Positions 7,252 to 11,201 of a stretch of 11,201 bases of DNA are shown here, in pieces. Source of the stretch: JAAXGI01 sp963579625 (GTDB taxonomy: Bacteria > Gemmatimonadota > Gemmatimonadetes > Longimicrobiales > Gaopeijiaceae); assembly GCA_963579625.1 (NCBI GenBank), contig CAUZHN010000076.1:1-11201 (forward strand). Reading direction: 5' to 3'. Both the position numbers and the translations under genes were made by a program. The notes under the pieces were generated by a model. That model was not told where the DNA came from. It saw nothing but the letters and a program-made list of their open reading frames with translations, and did no database searches. The first letter of the stretch is position 1. Each line of letters begins with the position of its first letter.

Positions 7252-8409
7252 ATGTCTTTTCTCCTCAATCCGAACGTCGACCGTGTGCGTTCCTATGGAG
7301 ACGCCGAGCGTGCTGTCATAAGTCTCACCGAGCACGAGCGTGCCGCGGCGGAAATCAGGGGTTGGCCGGACCATGGCCCGAGTCCGCTTCACTCTCTCCC
7401 GGCTCTGGCCCGCGACCTCGGAGTTCGTGAACTCTGGCTCAAAGACGAGTCAGAACGATTCAACCTGGGAAGCTTCAAGGCCCTGGGTGGAGCCTATGGT
7501 GTTCTGCGTGTGCTGGAGCGTGAACTGGGAGAAGACCATCATACCCTCAGCCATACTGTCACGGTGACGTCTGCCACCGATGGAAATCACGGCCGATCTG
7601 TAGCGTGGGGGGCCAAAAACTATGGTTGTGAATGTGTCATCTACCTGCCGCAGCATGTGACCAAGCGGCGTATGGCGGAGATCGCGGCATTCGGTGCCAG
7701 GACCGTCCGCGTACATGGCACCTACGACGAGGCGGTGGCCCTGGCGGATGAGGATGCTCGACGCAATGGGTGGCATGTGGTCTCGGATACTTCATACGAG
7801 GGATACCAGCAAGTCCCGTGCTGGATCATGCAGGGCTACAGTATCATGGTGGACGAGATCCTGGAACAGATGCCCGATGGACACCGACCTACCCATGCGT
7901 TCCTTCAGGGCGGTGTTGGCGGACTGGCGGCTGCCGTGTGCGGCCACCTCTGGGAGTTGGATGGAGAACGACGTCCGATCCTGACGGTTGTGGAGCCTGA
8001 GGAGGCCGACTGTCTCTATCAGAGCGCCGCCGCTGGAGAGCCAGCGCACGCCTCTGGGTCACTCCAAACGATCATGGGGGGTCTTTCCTGTGGAAAGATC
8101 TCACCCCTAGCGTGGACGATCCTCGGGCCCGGTGTGGATGCATTCATGACGGTCGGAGAGGAGCATGTGAAGCCCCTTATGATCAGGCTGTCCGAGGGTC
8201 TCGACGGCGATTCACCCATCGTTGCTGGAGAATCAGGAGTAGCCGGCCTGGCGGGTCTAGAGCGAGTGGCATCCGAGCCGTCGCTGAGATCAGCCCTTGA
8301 ACTTGGGCCAGACGCACGGGTCCTGACCATTGTGACGGAAGGAGCCACGGATCCGGAGGTGTACGAGAGGATCGTCGGGCGGGCGCCGGAGAAGGTGTCT
8401 GCAAAGTAG
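7252..8409 (+). CDS. dpaL: 2,3-Diaminopropionate ammonia-lyase (PLP-dependent)
   Basis: The enzyme converts 2,3-diaminopropionate to pyruvate and two ammonia molecules. The 385-residue length matches E. coli YgeX/DpaL (about 398). It belongs to the fold-type II PLP family. SFKALGG holds Lys76, aligned with the PLP lysine Lys77 of the E. coli enzyme. TDGNHG holds Asp110, and VVSDTSYEGY holds Asp179. These two match the catalytic pair Asp120 and Asp189 and keep the same 69-residue spacing. QGGVGGLAA is the glycine-rich phosphate loop, and ESGVAGLAGL near the end is also typical. With both aspartates present, activity on D- and L-forms is expected by family. The ATG lies 2 bases after the alkB stop with no good Shine-Dalgarno, so translational coupling is likely. 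The same frame stays open upstream to 6904 inside alkB, but that part is a shadow. A terminator follows. A related ammonia-lyase specificity cannot be excluded. Confidence 0.92.
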   Translation: MSFLLNPNVDRVRSYGDAERAVISLTEHERAAAEIRGWPDHGPSPLHSLPALARDLGVRELWLKDESERFNLGSFKALGGAYGVLRVLERELGEDHHTLSHTVTVTSATDGNHGRSVAWGAKNYGCECVIYLPQHVTKRRMAEIAAFGARTVRVHGTYDEAVALADEDARRNGWHVVSDTSYEGYQQVPCWIMQGYSIMVDEILEQMPDGHRPTHAFLQGGVGGLAAAVCGHLWELDGERRPILTVVEPEEADCLYQSAAAGEPAHASGSLQTIMGGLSCGKISPLAWTILGPGVDAFMTVGEEHVKPLMIRLSEGLDGDSPIVAGESGVAGLAGLERVASEPSLRSALELGPDARVLTIVTEGATDPEVYERIVGRAPEKVSAK

Positions 8410-8410
8410 G

Positions 8411-8465
8411 AAGCCCCCTTTCTCGGAGTCGTAGACGCTGGGGATGGAGCCAAGGGCGGTTTTTT
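8411..8465 (+). terminator. Probable intrinsic terminator after dpaL
   Basis: AAGCCCCCTT (8411-8420) can pair with AAGGGCGGTTT (8452-8462) with one bulged C and one G-U pair. The loop is about 31 bases and could itself fold, and six Ts lie at 8460-8465. The arm overlaps the T-run and the loop is long, so the call is moderate. It starts 1 base after the stop codon. Confidence 0.5.
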
Positions 8466-8605
8466 AGAGCGTGTTCAAGATTGATCCGTAACGCCTTTCC
8501 CACTCGATTGTGAGGGGCCCTCGAGACATCATGACACACCAGTAGAATTGGGGCATGAGAATGAACGACAACCTTAGTCAGTGCCTGCTACAGAATACAC
8601 GCCGC

Positions 8606-8609
8606 GAGG
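8606..8609 (+). promoter_or_regulatory. Ribosome binding site setting the protease start
   Basis: GAGG lies 5 bases before ATG 8615, which opens directly into a signal peptide. In-frame ATGs at 8555 and 8561 would put 18-20 polar residues before it. Confidence 0.6.
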
Positions 8610-8614
8610 CATGC

Positions 8615-10018
8615 ATGAACTGGTTGGTTCTCGCCCTACTTCTCTTCGTAATTTTGCTTCCCTGTTCTGCATTCGGGCAGGAACAGTGGCCACGATCGGG
8701 GAGAACACGAACTGATGTCTTAGTGGATTTGGAGGAGGGAGGGCGGGCATTCCACCGAGATCCGGATGACGCCGAAGTGCGACTCACGTACGCTCGTCTC
8801 CTATTCGAAAGCGGAGATTTCTGGCAGGCACGAGACGCGGTTCTTCCTCTCGTAGGTTTATCCAATCCATCAACGGAAGCAATGGAGATGGCCGCGAAGC
8901 TCCAATATCTGACCGCCCACTACGACGAAGCTGTGTCGCTCTACAATCGGGTGCTTGAAGCCAAGAAGGGCGACGTCAACGGCCAAGTGATGACCAACGT
9001 CAATAAATTGCTCGCATATTACCAGCAGAATCGCTTCGACAAGATAAAGGAGATCGAGTTTCCGGATGGCGTTCAACTGCCAAATGCGAAGCTTGCGGCG
9101 GAATTCGATCAGAATCCTTATCAGCTTGAGTGGAATAACGATGAAAGGATATCCATCGTCCCGTTCCATATCACCGATCCGCTCCCCGTGATCACCTTAG
9201 AAGTGGACGGTGTTCCGGTTCAGATGATCTTCGACACGGGTGGAGACATGCTCATTCTGGACTCTGAGATTGCCGAGGCAATAGGAATCGAGCCGACAGT
9301 GACCGCTATGGGTACCTTCGGTGGGGGTCTGCAACAGGAAGTCGGCTTCGGCAAAGTTGATGAGGTAAAGGTCGGTGATGTCACTATACGAGAGGTGCCG
9401 CTGACCATTCTGCCCACCAAGCGCTTTTCGCCGGGCTTCCGCGGATACACCATAGGCGGTGTCCTAGGAACAGCGGTAATGCGGCAGTTCCTGGGGTCGC
9501 TCGACTATAAGAACGAACGACTCGTACTCCGTGAGCGGTCACCTGAGAACGCACGCGAATTGCAATCGGCGATGGGAGATCGTGTTGCGGCAGAGATTTC
9601 GTTCGTATTGGATCAGACTCACCTCATGATGGCACGTGGGGACATCAACGACAAAGAGGGGCTGACCTTCTTCATGGATTCTGGGCTCGCGAGTCACAAC
9701 ATGCTCACGGCACCGATTCAAACCCTAGAGCATCTCGGTATCCCGGAGCCTCAGAGAACAGTAGACGAAGAAAGTGTTGGCGGCGGTGGTGGAGTGTGGG
9801 CCTCTGGGCAGTTCCCGGTTTGGAGCGTGGCGCTTGGCCCACTCGTACAGACCGACACCACTGGAGAATATGGCTCCCGTCCACCAGGGAGCTACTGGTC
9901 GGAGTTCTACATTCAGGACGCCGTCCTGTCCCACCAGTTCCTTCGACAGTATGCATCATGGACATTGGATTTTGACAACATGACGTACATTTTCGAGAGT
10001 CCTAGTCTGACGCCATAG
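8615..10018 (+). CDS. Exported TPR plus double retropepsin-like aspartic protease
   Basis: The 467-residue protein opens with a signal peptide (1 to about 22, ending SAFGQ), so it acts in the periplasm or outside. Residues about 40-160 read as TPR-like helices (YARLLFESGDFWQA; then LTAHYDEAVSLYNRVLEA). Two protease lobes follow. The first has IFDTGG with Asp207 and later GGVLGTAVMRQF, the glycine-turn strand typical of retropepsin-like lobes. The second has FFMDSGLAS with Asp355 and ends with VLSHQFLRQYASWTLDF, which echoes the first lobe's ending. Each lobe thus supplies one D-[ST]-G aspartate, which fits a single-chain pair made by internal duplication, comparable in layout to pepsin. Substrates are unknown; the TPR part may position a protein partner. 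The second lobe's DSG is less standard, so it could be a non-catalytic scaffold. It sits between two gaps without clear operon partners. Confidence 0.8.
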   Translation: MNWLVLALLLFVILLPCSAFGQEQWPRSGRTRTDVLVDLEEGGRAFHRDPDDAEVRLTYARLLFESGDFWQARDAVLPLVGLSNPSTEAMEMAAKLQYLTAHYDEAVSLYNRVLEAKKGDVNGQVMTNVNKLLAYYQQNRFDKIKEIEFPDGVQLPNAKLAAEFDQNPYQLEWNNDERISIVPFHITDPLPVITLEVDGVPVQMIFDTGGDMLILDSEIAEAIGIEPTVTAMGTFGGGLQQEVGFGKVDEVKVGDVTIREVPLTILPTKRFSPGFRGYTIGGVLGTAVMRQFLGSLDYKNERLVLRERSPENARELQSAMGDRVAAEISFVLDQTHLMMARGDINDKEGLTFFMDSGLASHNMLTAPIQTLEHLGIPEPQRTVDEESVGGGGGVWASGQFPVWSVALGPLVQTDTTGEYGSRPPGSYWSEFYIQDAVLSHQFLRQYASWTLDFDNMTYIFESPSLTP

Positions 10019-10206
10019 ATCTCCCTGGCCAGCATCTCGGAGGCTCATCGAACAGAACGCTTACGATAATCGTCTTAACGACGTCTGGAATAGCCTAAGA
10101 AACAGTATTGTTCATGTCTGGTACCCCCCGAATGAGTTGCGGGTTTGAGCGCGGCAGGGCAGAGTTAGGGAAAGCACTATCGGACTTTGGGGAAGGTCAT
10201 ACAACC

Positions 10207-10254
10207 ATGAATGTTACTGCCGCCCACCTTTTCGGGTTAGCCGTGAAAGCATGA
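10207..10254 (+). CDS. Possible 15-codon leader ORF overlapping the DUF305 start
   Basis: ATG 10207 opens a 15-residue frame (MNVTAAHLFGLAVKA). Its TGA (10252-10254) overlaps the next gene's ATG (10251-10253) as ATGA. A purine-rich GGGGAAGG lies at 10189-10196, 10 bases before it, and is a better ribosome site than anything before 10251. This layout suits translational coupling. No conserved peptide motif is visible and the frame may be chance. Confidence 0.35.
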   Translation: MNVTAAHLFGLAVKA

Positions 10255-10922
10255 AGACCTATCGCGGCAACTTGAGCCCCTTCCTCTTGATCGGTGCACT
10301 GCTCTTGCAGGCATGCGCCGGCACCAGAGGGACTACCACCCAGACTCCGAACCCCTCCTCTGCCCTGTCAACGACGGAACTCGAGGCCCTCTACCGGGCC
10401 CGAGCGGACAGTGCTCTCATGCGGGTAAGTGACGAAGATGTCCAGTTCATGACGGGAATGATCAGCCACCATGCACAAGCACTAGTGATGTCGGCATTAG
10501 CCCCCGAGAACCAAGCCGGCCGTCAGGTCGGGACGTTAGCCGCACGGATCATCAATGCCCAGAAGGACGAAATCGCTTTCATGCAACAGTGGCTACTTGA
10601 TCGTGGACAGCCGGTTCCGGAAGTGAATGACATGGGTCGGCCAGCACACGCCATGCAAATGCCGGGGATGTTAAGCCCGGAGCAACTTGAAGACTTGGAG
10701 AAGGCGAAAGGCCTGGAGTTTGATCGGCTGTTCCTGACCTACATGATTCAACACCACCAAGGCGCCGTCACCATGGTGCACGAACTATTCTCCATTGATG
10801 GAGCGGCACAGGACGATCATACATTCAAGCTCGCTTCTGACATTCAGGTGGATCAGATTACCGAGGTTGCTCGCATGCGGGACATGATTGAGGCGCTGCC
10901 CACGCCAGAGTCCAACCGTTGA
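10251..10922 (+). CDS. DUF305-domain lipoprotein
   Basis: The 223-residue protein has a lipoprotein signal with lipobox LQAC (Cys22), so it is anchored in the envelope. A low-complexity Thr/Pro/Ser linker runs to about residue 40. DUF305 follows as a helical, ferritin-like fold with two hallmark histidine pairs, MISHHAQA (His73-His74) and MIQHHQGA (His168-His169). A Met/His stretch between them (His133, Met135, Met137, Met140) is common in the family. Some DUF305 proteins (CopM type) bind copper, so metal binding is plausible but unproven here. The ribosome site before ATG 10251 is weak, and translation may be coupled to the short frame ending in the ATGA overlap. A lipoprotein gene follows 35 bases downstream, probably in the same transcript. 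Confidence 0.88.
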   Translation: MKTYRGNLSPFLLIGALLLQACAGTRGTTTQTPNPSSALSTTELEALYRARADSALMRVSDEDVQFMTGMISHHAQALVMSALAPENQAGRQVGTLAARIINAQKDEIAFMQQWLLDRGQPVPEVNDMGRPAHAMQMPGMLSPEQLEDLEKAKGLEFDRLFLTYMIQHHQGAVTMVHELFSIDGAAQDDHTFKLASDIQVDQITEVARMRDMIEALPTPESNR

Positions 10923-10944
10923 TGCGCACGCACTCATTACACTC

Positions 10945-10949
10945 GAGGA
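10945..10949 (+). promoter_or_regulatory. Ribosome binding site setting the last lipoprotein's start
   Basis: GAGGA ends 8 bases before ATG 10958. The nearer ATG at 10953 opens only two codons before a stop, so 10958 is the start. Confidence 0.65.
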
Positions 10950-10957
10950 CACATGAT

Positions 10958-11201
10958 ATGAGACCTGTTGCCCCGCTACCCCATGATCGGTCAAGCGTCC
11001 TTGCTCCTTTGGCGAAGCTGTTTGTCCTAGCTGGGGGGCTGATGGCCTTGGCCGGCTGTGCCTCCCAAAGCCGTACGCCCGAAACTGGTGTATCTGTCGT
11101 GGCCTCCTCACTCAGGGTTACACCGCCAAGTCCGGATCCCCGGGTAGGTCTAGAAGCCGGGCTCTTTGACGCCGCAGAGGCCATTTGGAACCTGCGTGTC
11201 T
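10958..11201 (+). CDS. Lipoprotein N-terminus, probably LVIVD-repeat type (3' end outside window)
   Basis: The first 81 codons are visible and the frame remains open at the window edge. A long polar start leads to a hydrophobic segment (residues 18-33) ending in the lipobox LAGC (Cys34), so it is a lipoprotein. Residues 59-81 (PDPRVGLEAGLFDAAEAIWN, then LRV) resemble, from memory, the start of LVIVD-repeat beta-propeller proteins that occur next to DUF305 genes in related bacteria. The repeats themselves would be downstream and are not visible. It lies 35 bases after the DUF305 stop and is probably co-transcribed with it. The lipoprotein call is firm; the family call is moderate. Confidence 0.75.
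   Translation, partial: MRPVAPLPHDRSSVLAPLAKLFVLAGGLMALAGCASQSRTPETGVSVVASSLRVTPPSPDPRVGLEAGLFDAAEAIWNLRV

Noticed and set aside
8019..8453. Antisense open frame over the end of dpaL
   Set aside because: It is opposite a well-conserved enzyme and has low-complexity Ser/Pro/Arg composition, so it is a shadow frame.
8555..8614. Earlier start for the aspartic protease gene
   Set aside because: It would bury the signal peptide behind 20 polar residues, whereas ATG 8615 has GAGG 5 bases upstream.
10063..10073. Small palindrome ACGAT-A-ATCGT after the protease gene
   Set aside because: It has five-base arms, a one-base centre and no T-run, so it is neither a terminator nor a supported operator.

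Overview
The window looks like a chromosomal segment of a Gram-negative bacterium, most probably a member of the Gemmatimonadota or a relative. This is inferred from family content and was not tested by any search. The pointers are a DUF5916 outer-membrane protein, cytochrome c/copper-monooxygenase fusions in tandem, a DUF305 lipoprotein followed by what looks like an LVIVD-type lipoprotein, moderately GC-rich DNA, and many signal-peptide proteins. All genes that can be supported lie on the + strand. No tRNA, rRNA, CRISPR array, transposase or integrase was seen.

Positions 1-2174 hold a tandem gene duplication. The 3' end of one cytochrome c/PHM-like copper protein gene (1-363) is followed by a complete second copy (690-2081). 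The visible 456 bases of the first copy match 1719-2174 at about 94% by hand count, with no gaps. The match includes two mutually exclusive small hairpins and a strong intrinsic terminator after each stop codon. Next is an unrecognised lipoprotein-like gene (2373-3236) with a calcium-loop motif and a degenerate zincin-like segment. After it comes a large DUF5916 protein (3528-5909), with a CBM9-like domain followed by an outer-membrane beta-barrel.

Positions 6203-8409 form a tight two-gene unit. It encodes a divergent AlkB-type membrane di-iron hydroxylase and, 2 bases after its stop codon, a 2,3-diaminopropionate ammonia-lyase (DpaL) with its PLP lysine and both catalytic aspartates in place. 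A probable terminator follows.

Positions 8615-10018 encode an exported protein with TPR-like repeats and two retropepsin-like aspartic protease lobes. Positions 10207-11201 hold a possible 15-codon leader ORF overlapping the start of a DUF305 lipoprotein gene, then the first 81 codons of a second lipoprotein, probably of the LVIVD beta-propeller type.

Most products are predicted to act in the envelope. Copper or histidine/methionine metal sites recur in the PHM-like pair and the DUF305 protein, and AlkB is a di-iron enzyme. No single pathway joins all the genes. The clearest units are the PHM-like tandem pair, alkB-dpaL, and the DUF305-LVIVD pair.
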